Positions 24,156 to 34,302 of a DNA stretch of 64,000 nt are shown here, in pieces. A program made the translations under genes and the position numbers. The first letter of the stretch is position 1. Every line of letters begins with the position of its first letter. Below the pieces are notes generated by a model. That model was not told where the DNA came from and made no database searches. It worked only from the letters and a program-made list of their open reading frames with translations. Source of the stretch: Planococcus citri (taxonomy: Eukaryota; Arthropoda; Insecta; Hemiptera; Pseudococcidae); contig NC_088678.1 in the NCBI RefSeq assembly GCF_950023065.1, positions 27,580,580 through 27,644,579 on the forward strand. Reading direction: 5' to 3'.

Positions 24156-24705
24156 TTCGTTTTTATCGTTAAATTTTAACGCACATTCACAGGTTTCGTG
24201 TTGATTGTTCAATTTTTTTTTTTTTTTTTAATTAAATGAAATTTAGAGCCCTGATTTTTTGGTAACTGGCGAAGAAAGACAAATCACTGGCAATTTTGTT
24301 TTTCTCGAGAAAATTTAATTCACAAGTAGAGTGTTGATTTGTCACTTTTCTTGTTCTACAAATGAGATTTTGGGCCCCAAATTTTTGGGAAGTGGTCAAA
24401 AAATTAAATCACGAACATTCATTGTTTTTATCGCTAAATTTTAACCCACATTCACAGGGTTCTTGTTGATTGTTCAATTTTTTTTCAATTACTTAGATGA
24501 CATTTCGAGCCCTGATTTTTTGGTAACTGGCGAAGAAAGAAAAATCACTGGCAATTTTGTTTTTCTCGGGAAATTTTAATTCACAATTAGTCGAGTGCTG
24601 ATTTTTCAATTTTATTTGAAAATGAGATTTTAGGCCACGATTTTTTTCGAAGTGGTCACAATTAAGTAAATCACTAATAGGTACATACATTCGTTTTTAT
24701 CGCGG
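24156..24705 (+). repeat. Tandem duplication, about 266-base unit
   Basis: Two successive units share TTTTTATCG(T/C)TAAATTTTAAC, TTCACAGG, a GAGCCCTGATTTTTTGGTAACT string and AAATCACTGGCAATTTTGTT. Within each unit the second half repeats the first at lower similarity, giving a nested period of about 133. Confidence 0.75.
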
Positions 24706-26512
24706 AAAAAGTTGATGAAATTTTGGTTCCAAAATTCATTACAATAGTATACCTTAGAAAGGATTATTAATTATTATGATAGGTACTTACTCATATCGAA
24801 GGTGCCACACTACCACAGACAGGAACAAAATTTCAAACTTCCACGGACAGGAACAAAATTTAAAAAAATTTATAATCTTCTCACAAAACACGATCTTTTT
24901 ATATTTTAAAAAATTTATATTTTTCACACAAAACACACTCTTTTTATGTATAAGTTCTTGTACACGTTTAGCTGATTAATGTGCTTAATACATAAAAATT
25001 TCACTCAAAGTGCATTAATATTGTAATTAACTTTAAACATAATATTTTTTTAAATAAGGTATTGAATTGAATAAAATAATTGAAATATCGATCTCTCAAA
25101 GAGGATCAACAGGTGATCTGTTCATGCACCTGCATACGTATGGTATACAACCGCGATCACAGCCCGTAGTGTCCAGCTCCAGTGCAGTAAACTTGTTAAA
25201 CCCGCAAAGAGAAAAACGAGGGAATTTGTTTAATTTCATACATCGAACACGCACTGTCAGGGAGAATTCAGGGCGCGCTCTTCAGTATAGAAGGGACATA
25301 TAGCGATGTTCTGTTATCAAGTCACCGTCGCAGGTCACCGGGTCTTTCGAGAGACTCAGTAAAAAGCGCAATCAACGACATCATTTTTTTATCACAGGCA
25401 GGGTGTTTGTGAATTTTGTTGGATTGCGAGAGACGTAACGGCGACGTTCTGTTTTGAAAAGTGAAATCTACCGAAACGAAATTGTTTCAAATGATTTTTA
25501 AATTAATTTAATTTAATTTGTTAGTAATTATTTTATTTTATTATTTTTCAATGATTTTCACTTCACATTAACATTAAATATCTTGGACTTATCCGCTTTA
25601 CATAAATAAATTCTTTCATTTCTTTCTTGATCATTCTTGATTCTTGACATGAACAATTATTGAACATGAACATGAACTCAACAATCATGAACTGTTGTGT
25701 TGTCTTTTCAACGTTCAACATCAAAAGTACTTACTGTATTACATTCACAATTTTGAAAAGGTATGGTACCTAAACAGATGAAGAGAAAGCTCACAAGATT
25801 GAGTTCAGAGTTGAGTTCATTTCATTTCATTTTGAGATGAATCTATTCCCTGTTTTGATGGGATTACCTACTTACCGAATACCAAGTATCTCTATCAAAT
25901 CACAATCAGGAGTCTTCAAGTTCAATCTTCACTAATAGAACTTCTTCGAATAATAATAATTAGCCTATGTCATAATTTGTGTAGAAATAGAAATAACACT
26001 TCAGATTCATAAAATCGGAGCTACATGGTAATTTTTGAAATGAAATTACATTACCTGTTGACAAACTGAATTTTTCATAATCGTGATGGATAGAAAAGGT
26101 AAAAGTTCATGGGTATTTAGTATTTTTACAACACAAAGTCAAGAATGTGTGTACAACAATAATTTGAAATTAAAAATCGAAATAGGTGCAAATATATTTT
26201 ATAAAAATTGTCCAGTTCACTTACTTACATTCACCAAGGTAATTTTAATGAACTTATCAGTGTAAGATTTTAACCTACTTAGGTAATGTAGTTTCTCAGT
26301 AAATTTAGTACATTACTAACTAGGTACCTACCGATACTTACGTAATAATATTGACAGAAAATTTGCTTAGAATTGAATTAGGTAAGGTAAAAAATTACCT
26401 ACGAAGCTAATTTTAGAAATAAGATTATCTAACATAAAACAAATGCAAGTTGATGAGTACCTATACCTATAGACAGTTGGATTATTAGTTCTCATCTATG
26501 AGGAACTAAACA
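24706..26512. other. Intergenic stretch
   Basis: Mostly AT-rich. A patch at about 25.08-25.46 kb is much less AT-rich, with several CpGs, and contains a 78-codon open frame at 25067-25303 on the plus strand. It has no recognisable domain; it could be promoter sequence, an exon or an old element. Downstream of 26513, part of this stretch should be the 3' untranslated region of the small gene that ends there. Confidence 0.35.
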
Positions 26513-27571
26513 TTATGCACTTTTAACGGGTTCAGGTTTATAGTTGATTAACTGTCCCAATGGGGCGTGTCCTTCAATAGGTTGAGACTCAGACTCAGCT
26601 TCAACTACAAATCAAGTAGGTAAACGAATTAAGTGATTTATCAAAAGCCAATAATAGGTACCAAAATTAAAATATGTACAAGTGTTGGCAAGAACTTGAA
26701 GGCAATACAGAGATTGTAGAAGCATGAAATCCAAAATGAGTAGGTAAATGTACTTATCGCAGCTAATTTTTAATAACTATCATCAATTTGGCAAGGAGAT
26801 GTTAAGAAAAAAAAATTGCATTACTTACCTGAGAACGGCTCATCTAGGAAACTCTGCAGGGTTTTGTGACCTGGAATTACAACAAATTGATCAGAAATTT
26901 TGTCAAAAAAAAAACAAAAACGCAGCGCAGGCAGTTTTTAAAATGAAATAACTGTGCTTCTGCCAATTTGCATGAGAAAATATTTAACGCGCTGGAAAAT
27001 TTTAAAAACTTACCAGGGTGGGGCTCTTTTAGAAGTTGCCCTAGTGATTTTTTGCCAAGGGTAGGAGATTGAGGTTCAGTTTCTGCAACAAAGTATGCAG
27101 CTATGAAAATTGAAAATTAGACAATGACGCTAGTAGGTAGGTATGTATGTAGGTAGTAGGTAAACTGCAAATGTACCTAATGCACGGAGGAAAAAATCCA
27201 AAAAGTAAACAATTTTCAGTCAAAATAATGAAATCTTATGTTTTTATTTTTGATTAACAAAATGTATGAAAGAACATACTTACGTGCAGGTGAAGTATGA
27301 ATAGGACCTTCTGTAGGAGACTGATTGTGAGTGAGTGTAGGACATTGATGTTTTTGAATGCCTGAAAATACATAGGTATGTACATAGCTGGAAATTACTC
27401 TCAAAATCAAGGGATTCACATCAATAAGTACATATAATATACAGACATTTATGTACTTATTATTATTATTAGGAAAAAAAAACAGAGAAAAACTCACGCA
27501 CAATACGTACTTATTATCAAAATGATGAAGAAGATTTTCAGTGTAATAGATAAGACACGTGTCAAATTCAT
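26513..27571 (-). CDS. Small secreted protein A, five exons (113 residues)
   Basis: I assembled this gene from splice sites. Exons: 27511-27571 (start ATG at 27571), 27284-27361, 27014-27082, 26829-26870 and 26513-26604 (stop TAA). Every junction is phase 1 and stays open; donors are AA|GTACGT, CAC|GTAAGT, CTG|GTAAGT and CAG|GTAAGT, and acceptors are TTTTCAG, TTGCAG, TTCCAG and TTTGTAG. Exon 1 is a 20-residue hydrophobic leader with one arginine, a good signal peptide. Exon 2 opens with I-Q-K-H-Q-C. Exons 3, 4 and 5 each carry a related module: G-K-K-S-L-G-Q-L-L-K-E-P, G-H-K-T-L-Q-S-F-L-D-E-P, G-H-A-P-L-G-Q-L-I-N-Y-K-P. The rest is polar and rich in P, E, S and T. An alternative first donor (GC|GTGAGT) lies 15 bases downstream but changes the frame. 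The first and last coding exons equal those of the neighbouring gene in length. I recognise no known family. A secreted effector or peptide precursor is a guess. Confidence 0.72.
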
Positions 27572-29469
27572 TATTATTAGGTATTAAAATTGGTTTTTCT
27601 TTTTCGTTTTCCGCGCAGAATTTTGAAAAAATGAATATAATTTTTGTGAGCTCCTAGAGTCGAAAAATCGATAGTAAGACAACGAGAAATGCAACGACTA
27701 CGATTTTCGTAGTCAGTAAGATAATATTAAAACAGATCTATCAACAATAAAACACACATTAACGCCGATTATTTTTCAAAAATTTATTGGTAAGAAACAC
27801 AACTATAAATTGCACTTTAAAAAAACATATCATGTGCTACGAAACGAAATGAATTAATACTGCCATCATAGTGTTCAGGATTTATTTCAAAAATTTCAAC
27901 TTGTAACGAGTCTACGTTTTTTGATAGGTACCTACACACTTCGGTATTCGAGAAACGTCGCAAGAACGAATTTGAAGCGTATGTAATTCATGTCGAGAGA
28001 GACATTTGAACATCAAAATTGAACAGAGTTCACAATCACTTTTCTATTTCCGAAGAAAATTTTAAAAATATAAGATCTTTGCTGAACAAGAGTTGTAAAA
28101 CAATTTTATTTCGAGATTAAAATGTTTAGATTTTCTAACGTTTGTGGTTAACAACTTTTGCACTGAATAACGCTTCAACATCATTTCTCGCCCCCACCCC
28201 ACCCCCCTCCGGAAAGGAGAAAACTTTAAATAAATCCTCTTCTCTTGTAAAAACTCTAATTGTATTAGTAGGTAGGTCTAAGTGGTACTAGGTACCTAGA
28301 CCTACGAATGTGAAATAAGAGAAGAAATGCTCGAATTCAAGTCTGTGACCCAAGTTTTGTTTACCCAATTTTTTGAAGTTATTTCGTAGGTTTCGTAGAC
28401 CAAAGCTAAATATCTTTGTCGATTGCCCGTATGGTGTTTGACTCTGGTAAAGATTCATTTACTTACTTAAATGTAGCCTACGAATTTTTTAATTTAATTC
28501 AGTTCTTACCCTACTTTCTAAATCGGGTTGATTTTACTTGTCAATCGGTCATCGTATTTAAAATAACTACCCACTCGTATCGTATTTAGGATTTTTGAAT
28601 TTAAAAAAATCTTGAATTAGAATAGGTATAGGTACTAAAATGCAGAAAGAATAACTACGACTTGAAAATTTTTAAAATTACAATTTATTTTTATAAACGG
28701 GCCTTAATCCGGCAATTCAACTGAAATAAAATATTTAAAATTAAAATAAACGATGTATACCTACTTACCACAAATTAATTTACTCATATTCGTTTAATTT
28801 GAAATAAATTAGTCTAATTGGTATTTGGTAGGGGCAAATGTTGCATTACGACACATGATACACTCGAGTTCAGGGGTGTAAAAACTGATTAAATATGTAC
28901 AAGTCGCTTTCAGTTTTATTTTGCCCCTTACAATTATTCAAGCTGCAGACATACTTACTTACAAGTACAGAACAACAATATTCGAAGATTTTTTTCGCGA
29001 TTTTATGTAATTTCAAAACATTTTAAAAAGTTTTTCATGCACTTTTAACAAAAATTGTTGTAATTTTTTACATCAGTTCAACACGTTTTCAACACTTTTT
29101 CATCCATATGGCAAATTTTTCTGAATTTTCATAACTTTTTGATAATTTTCCAACATTTTAATGTTTTTTTGAGAGCTTTAATATCATCTGAATGGTTTTC
29201 GAGTGGACATACTTTCATATGAAAATTTATGTTGTAATGTACACACACTTTTTTAGAATTAAAATGGTGTCTGGTGAGGCCCCCAGCAACCATTTTTTTA
29301 ATGTTCAAAAAATCATTTTAAAACTACGTACTTCACTATGCAACATTTGCTCCTAGATATTTAAATATAAATTAACTGTAGATATAATACATAATATGTA
29401 GGTATGAAATAAGACAATGAATAGCAACCCACTAGAATACCTACATACCTACATAAGAGATTAACTATC
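27572..29469. other. Spacer between the two small secreted genes
   Basis: The promoter of small gene A should lie at the left end and the 3' untranslated region of small gene B at the right end. A minus-strand AATAAA occurs at 28915-28920. No further exons are supported. Confidence 0.4.
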
Positions 29470-30496
29470 TTAGGTAGTCATGTCTGTGGCTAGTGTAGAA
29501 TCTGATCTGAATCGTACATTCTTTTTTTCTGCCTTTTTCTCCCTCGCTGCCGCCTGCTCAGCTGTAAAAAATAATGATATATTTTATCATAAGTAGGCAC
29601 CTACTCGTACATCAACGAAAAAATAGAAGATAATATCCATAGCATTTTTTGCACTCTTCTCATAGAAAAAGTGAATCAAGCTTCTATAGGTACACTCTTT
29701 AAGGCGAAGAAAATTCAAAGTTGAGAAGAATAGAATTATTGTAATAGCAATTTTTTTTTCAACAGTGGCTTCACTTAGGGATTCATACTTGGCATTCTTT
29801 TTTTTTTTTTGATCTAGAGGTACCAGATTTTTTACTCAACTCGCAAAAAAGAAAAATACCCCCCTTAAAGGTCAACATTCTTTTTAATCCACTCTACAGG
29901 GTGTCCAGAAATATCGAGTACCCCTAAAAAAGTTTTAAGTTTTTCATTAAAAATATAGGTTGGCAACGTGAAATAGATGCATATGATTGGTGGAATTTTA
30001 TCTGTCCAGTCCAACAACCAATCATGTGCTATCATTATTATTATTCACTGTGACTAACCAAAGTATTTAGTAGAAAACTTTTTTAGGGGTACTCGATGTT
30101 TCTGACCACCCTGTATAATTGAAATATGTACCTACTTTCAATAATTATTTTTTAAAAAGTGATTCGAAGGAACGTGGTCAATTTAATTAAAAATTTTGAA
30201 TACGTAACTACCTAGTTGAAAAAAAATGCCCAAAAATGTGATTTTAAATTTCGAAAACAAAAGTACTATATTTACCAGCTTCCTCTTCCGCTAGGTACTC
30301 GCCCAATGTCTTGCCCCTCGTGCATTGGCTACCTTGGACATCTGAAAATTACGGAAAATTACTCACAATAGTCACGACTGCATTTTGAAAAATGAAACCA
30401 AACTTTTAAACATTTCATTAAAAATAAAAACTCACATATCATCGAAATGATGACCAAGATGTAGAAAATCTTGGACAGTACGCCTATTAAATACAT
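29470..30496 (-). CDS. Small secreted protein B, three exons (72 residues)
   Basis: Exons: 30436-30496 (start ATG at 30496), 30276-30341 and 29470-29561 (stop TAA). Donors read ATAT|GTGAGT and GCTG|GTAAAT; acceptors read TTTTCAG and TTTTTTACAG. Both introns are phase 1 and both junctions stay open (codons TAT and GCT). Exon 1 encodes a hydrophobic 20-residue leader, probably a signal peptide. Exon 2 opens with V-Q-G-S-Q-C and continues into R-G-K-T-L-G-E-Y-L-A-E-E-E. Exon 3 is a charged, alanine/lysine/glutamate-rich helix-like tail ending in T-T. Exon 1 (61 nt) and the last exon (92 nt) are exactly as long as those of small gene A, and the x-Q-x-x-Q-C start plus the G-K-x-L-G-x-x-L module match, so the two are probably tandem paralogues. 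Intron 2 holds a MITE. No known family is recognised. Confidence 0.72.
29897..30113. mobile_element. 217-base MITE with TA target duplication
   Basis: The left end CAGGGTGTCCAGAAATATCG and the right end share about 40 bases of inverted repeat, including CGAGTACCCCTAAAAAAGTTTT. TA flanks both ends (29895-29896 and 30114-30115). This is the form of a Tc1/mariner-type non-autonomous element. It lies in the second intron of small secreted gene B. Confidence 0.85.
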
Positions 30497-30774
30497 TTTT
30501 ATTTTTTGGTACCTGGGTACTTTTAACAAAGATTGAAATTTACTTAAATTTTCGTGTTTAAAAAGTCAACTGTATTACATGTAAGACGATAAAGCAATAG
30601 TAAAAATTCCAAATTATTTGTGTATTTATAAGCGAATCTGTTCATAAATGAGCACCTATCATGCATACGTATACTAAGCTAGGTATATCTATTCTTCATA
30701 GACGATATCATAAATCATTTTTGTTTGATTCAAATAACATACGTAGACGTACTTATAGGTACCAAAATGAAATA

Positions 30775-30840
30775 AATATCTATTACTTAATAGGTATAGG
30801 TAAAACTCTCAGTACCGCACTGTTTTCAGAGCGGTATTGT
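30775..30840 (+). repeat. Copy of a short repeat also at about 31.95-32.01 kb
   Basis: A segment reading ATAGGTATAGGTAAAACTCTCAG and onwards recurs inverted near 31.95-32.01 kb (ATTAGTATAGGTAAAGCTCTCAG on the minus strand). The similarity extends over about 50 bases. Nature unknown. Confidence 0.55.
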
Positions 30841-31039
30841 TACACTTTACCGGCTACTTTCAGCAGTACGGTACTGACGCGAGTTTATCAGTGACACAAC
30901 CGTAATATCAACAATACCTATATGTGAGTATGCATAAAATGGCGATTAGTGAATCTTTATAACATTTTTCAGACGTTTTTGAGCGAATCTATTCTAACTG
31001 AACTACTAAATTAAATATTCTTCTGTACTTTCAATACTA

Positions 31040-31830
31040 TGATTAAGGGTTTTGGCCAGTTCATTCCTCATATTCGTACATATTCGATGAAATTTAGTTT
31101 CAACTTTCAAAAGATATCAAGTTACGTTGTTAAATTCTTTTATGAATAATTTTTTCAAAGTAAGAACATCATAGACCACAGTACCTGTTGATAATTCCTT
31201 GGGAGAGTTGATTTACAAACAAAACACACATTGAGAATGATCAAGTGAAGTGTAACTAATTTCGAGAATAAACAGTAATACATAATATGAGTACATAAGT
31301 ACTTTGGTAAAATTCACATCACTTTGTTATCATCACATTATAAACAAAACAAAATTCATTTTCTGATAGATAGAAATTGAACACCCACGATTTATTTCAA
31401 AACTAAACGAACTAAACGAAGTAAAATTCACTCAAAGAAGTAAGAAATCACATGTACGTAAATCTGTAATCTACTTTCAGCCAGTTCATTCGAAGGTATT
31501 CGATGAAATTTAGTTTCAAAAGATATCAAGTAACCATGTTTTAAAATTCTTTTTTGAAGAATAAATTGTATGTACGAGTACATAACTATGTACTTCAGTA
31601 AAATTCACACCACTTTGTTATCATCACTTCACATTTTAGATGTAAATACTAAAAATCGAAATTGATTTTGTGAATAAATAAACTAAAACAAAACGGAATT
31701 CATTTTCTGATAGATAAAAATCAAACACCCATTGCTTTATTTCAAAATTAAAGGAATAAGAAGAAAAAAATTCATATTCAAGAAATCAAAATCACTATCA
31801 CATGTACGTTATCTTTTCTATCTACTGAAA
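31040..31830 (-). repeat. Tandem segmental duplication upstream of small gene B
   Basis: A block of about 430 bases (31.04-31.46 kb) is repeated at 31.48-31.83 kb. Shared strings include ATTCGATGAAATTTAGTTTCA, AAAAGATATCAAGT, ACTTTGTTATCATCAC, ATTCATTTTCTGATAGAT and CACATGTACGT. The block lies 0.5-1.3 kb 5' of the start codon of small gene B, so it may include regulatory sequence, but no specific site can be named. Confidence 0.7.
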
Positions 31831-32002
31831 AGCACGCTTCGAATGTAAAGCAGGGTTGCCATTTAGATGAATAATTAAAGAACTACAATTGTAATTTTTT
31901 TTACATTTTTGTGTAATTTTGTACGCATAGTGACTTAAAGACAACTGCCTTGTTTTAAACAGTGAGGCACTGAGAGCTTTACCTATACTAATTAAGTAAA
32001 AC

Positions 32003-32137
32003 ATATTACTCAACGATTCGGCAAATGTACGTGAACACCAACTCGTGTGCTTTGCAACGCTCGCCTTCGGCTCGCGCTGCAAAAATCACACTCGTTGGTA
32101 TTCACGCACTTTACCGAACAGTTAAGTAATATACTAA
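32003..32137. repeat. 135-base imperfect palindrome (MITE-like)
   Basis: The left half (ATATTACTCAACGATTCGG, then GTACGTGAACACCAACTCGTGTG) is mirrored on the right (CACACTCGTTGGTATTCACGCAC, then CCGAACAGTTAAGTAATAT). The loop is CpG-rich (CGCTCGCCTTCGGCTCGCGC). It looks like a short foldback element. Confidence 0.75.
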
Positions 32138-33915
32138 TTTTTGATCGCCAGATATTGAAAAAATACGAGTACGAAATTTACTTTAGAACTTCTTTATCCT
32201 CCAAAAAAGTCTCCAAAAAATAATCATACACCCGTCTTCATTGAGGGGGGGGGGGCTTTGATTTGAAGCTGAATGCACAAATTATAAAACAAATTATTCA
32301 ACAATTTTAGCGATAAAATGCAGTACCTAATATAATCTTGAAAACCGCCTTTTAGCTCAACCAAAGTTTCAAGTTTTTTCCTAAGAAGTCAAAATCGTGA
32401 GAATGTTGGGTCTGTGTCTACCCCAATTTTCAATTGGTGGCCATTTTGAACATTTTCGAATAATCTTTCTACCCGTAAAAAATGACTGAGGAATAATATT
32501 TGATTTTTAATAATATGTACTTCAAAAAAAAACTAATACCTGCCCTGCCTACTTTTAAATTAAAAAAAAAAAAAAATGTTGGTTCAATATCAAAAGTTGG
32601 AAATTTACAATTGGAATCATCTCTCAAGTTAATTTTTCCGGGTTCAAAAATCTCTAAAAATTGGAACATTATAGAACTTAAATCCGTCCAAGGTCCATAG
32701 CAAAGCAAGGCAAAAAACTGTGATATGAGGAGTTGAATTTCCTAAAAATTTCAATTCTAAAAAAAAGTGAGCAAATTCACTCGATTGAAATGAAGGTAAG
32801 TTTGGTGACCACCAAGAGAGCTTTTTTGCTTAGATGCAACTATTCAAATTTTCATTTTTTTCGTTGCAAAGAAATAAAATACTCTTTTGAAAATAAGTAA
32901 TCTTCAAAATCACTACCCTCTAAAATCTACCAGTCTTGATAGCTGCCTGTTAATGCAACCTATACTAGTCAATATTTACACTTGCTTCAAATTATTTTTA
33001 AAATGTTTCATACGCATTACAATATAAACCTGTCAATAATAATGTTTTTTCCGCTGTGATTTATGTGAATTATGTAGATTTGTACCTACTATACTTGCTA
33101 CCTGCCTACGCCATGAGTGAAACATATGCGATTAATGCGACGTGATTCAGATGTTTTCTGAAAATTTTCCTACGTAAGTATCGAAGTTTCTAAAAATTGA
33201 TTTGAAGGTGAAAAACAGAAGTGTGATAAAAAATTATTAAAAAGAAAAAAAGAAACCTTACTTCGTCAAACGATCATTTATGAAGGACTCGTGTGTTGAA
33301 AAAAATGCGTTAAATAAAATCGCCACTTTAAAAATAATGAATTACAATTTCATCGTCAAGTAAGAGTCAAGCCTACGATGGGTGTAATAATCATGTAATT
33401 ACAAACACCCAAATAACAACAACAACAACAAAAATTGGCTAATTTTAAATCGCTGATTACGAATTTCAGCTCAACATTTAGTTTTTAAGTTCACTTTGTA
33501 AGATATGAGATATATTTTCCTTTTTTCTAAATAAAGTAATCATCACCTAATATCAATAAATTGATCCTTCGCCTCTTCGATTATTTATCAAAGTACTTAA
33601 CAAAACAATCCTCATTTTAAAAAAATAATATTTCACAAATTAAAAACTAAATGAAAAATTTATTGTCAATAATGAACAATTCTATAATATAAGTAGGTAC
33701 AAATACAAATACATGTATCGTAGGTATGCTCGAACGCCATAATTAACATTGAATTAATAAAATTAATTATCCTCCGCAAAATGGTACCATCGGAGAACCC
33801 CCTTTTGAAACAATTTACTCAAAACAGAATTTTTTTAAGCAGCGTAATGTTTATAATACAAAAAAACCTACATTTATACGTGTAATTTACTCATTAAATC
33901 TTTAACAATTTTTCA
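32138..33915. other. Intergenic stretch
   Basis: AT-rich spacer between the small secreted gene pair and the 3' end of the CCP gene. No exon or defined repeat is supported; a run of 11 G lies near 32.24 kb. Confidence 0.4.
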
Positions 33916-33921
33916 TTTATT
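33916..33921 (-). promoter_or_regulatory. Candidate polyadenylation signal of the CCP gene
   Basis: An AATAAA on the minus strand about 155 bases past the stop codon of the CCP gene. It is the nearest canonical hexamer in a plausible position, but such hexamers are frequent in AT-rich DNA. Confidence 0.35.
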
Positions 33922-34075
33922 AATAAACACAAGAGGAATATAACAAAACAAAACAAAAAAAAAGGTAGAATAACATATTGAAAAAAGGAAACAAAAAAAT
34001 TAAAAAAAAACAAAAACAAAATGTCACATAATACTGATATTATGTTATATGTATAGGATATAAAAAATATTTTAG

Positions 34076-34302
34076 CTAGTTTCTCGCGTGGGTGATATTA
34101 TAACGTATCGAATCGGCTGGAATGCATGCTGGTATCGTATTAGACCATTTGCCATTTGGCAAACAATGCAGTACAGCGGAGCCTTGCAGAACTAGACCCT
34201 CTTCGCAAGTGAACGTGATCACTTCTCCGATAGTGTAGTAGAATTTAACATACGACATACGACCACTGATCACAGTACCTGGATAAGAACAGGCTTGGAT
34301 AC
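34076..34302 (-). CDS. Final CCP exon 21 with stop
   Basis: Acceptor ATTCGCAG, stop TAG at 34076-34078. The first two bases complete the preceding cysteine codon. CCP: A-C-S-Y-P, F-T-C, L-H-C, G-K-W and P-A-C, then a 17-residue tail with a possible N-glycosylation site (N-I-T). No membrane segment or GPI-type tail is seen, so the product is probably secreted. Confidence 0.89.

Noticed and set aside
25067..25303. A 78-codon frame in the CpG-richer patch at 25.1 kb
   Set aside because: No domain, leader or splice sites could be supported, so I described the patch without calling a gene.
27497..27571. Alternative first exon of small gene A ending at GC|GTGAGT
   Set aside because: It is open into exon 2 in another frame, but breaks the phase-1 pattern, the 61-nt length and the Q-x-x-Q-C match with gene B.
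30770..32010. Apparent shared peptide I-G-K-x-L-S-x-x-L-F near 30.8 and 31.97 kb, similar to the small-gene module
   Set aside because: The two sites are an inverted nucleotide repeat and lack leader and splice context, so the peptide likeness is probably accidental.
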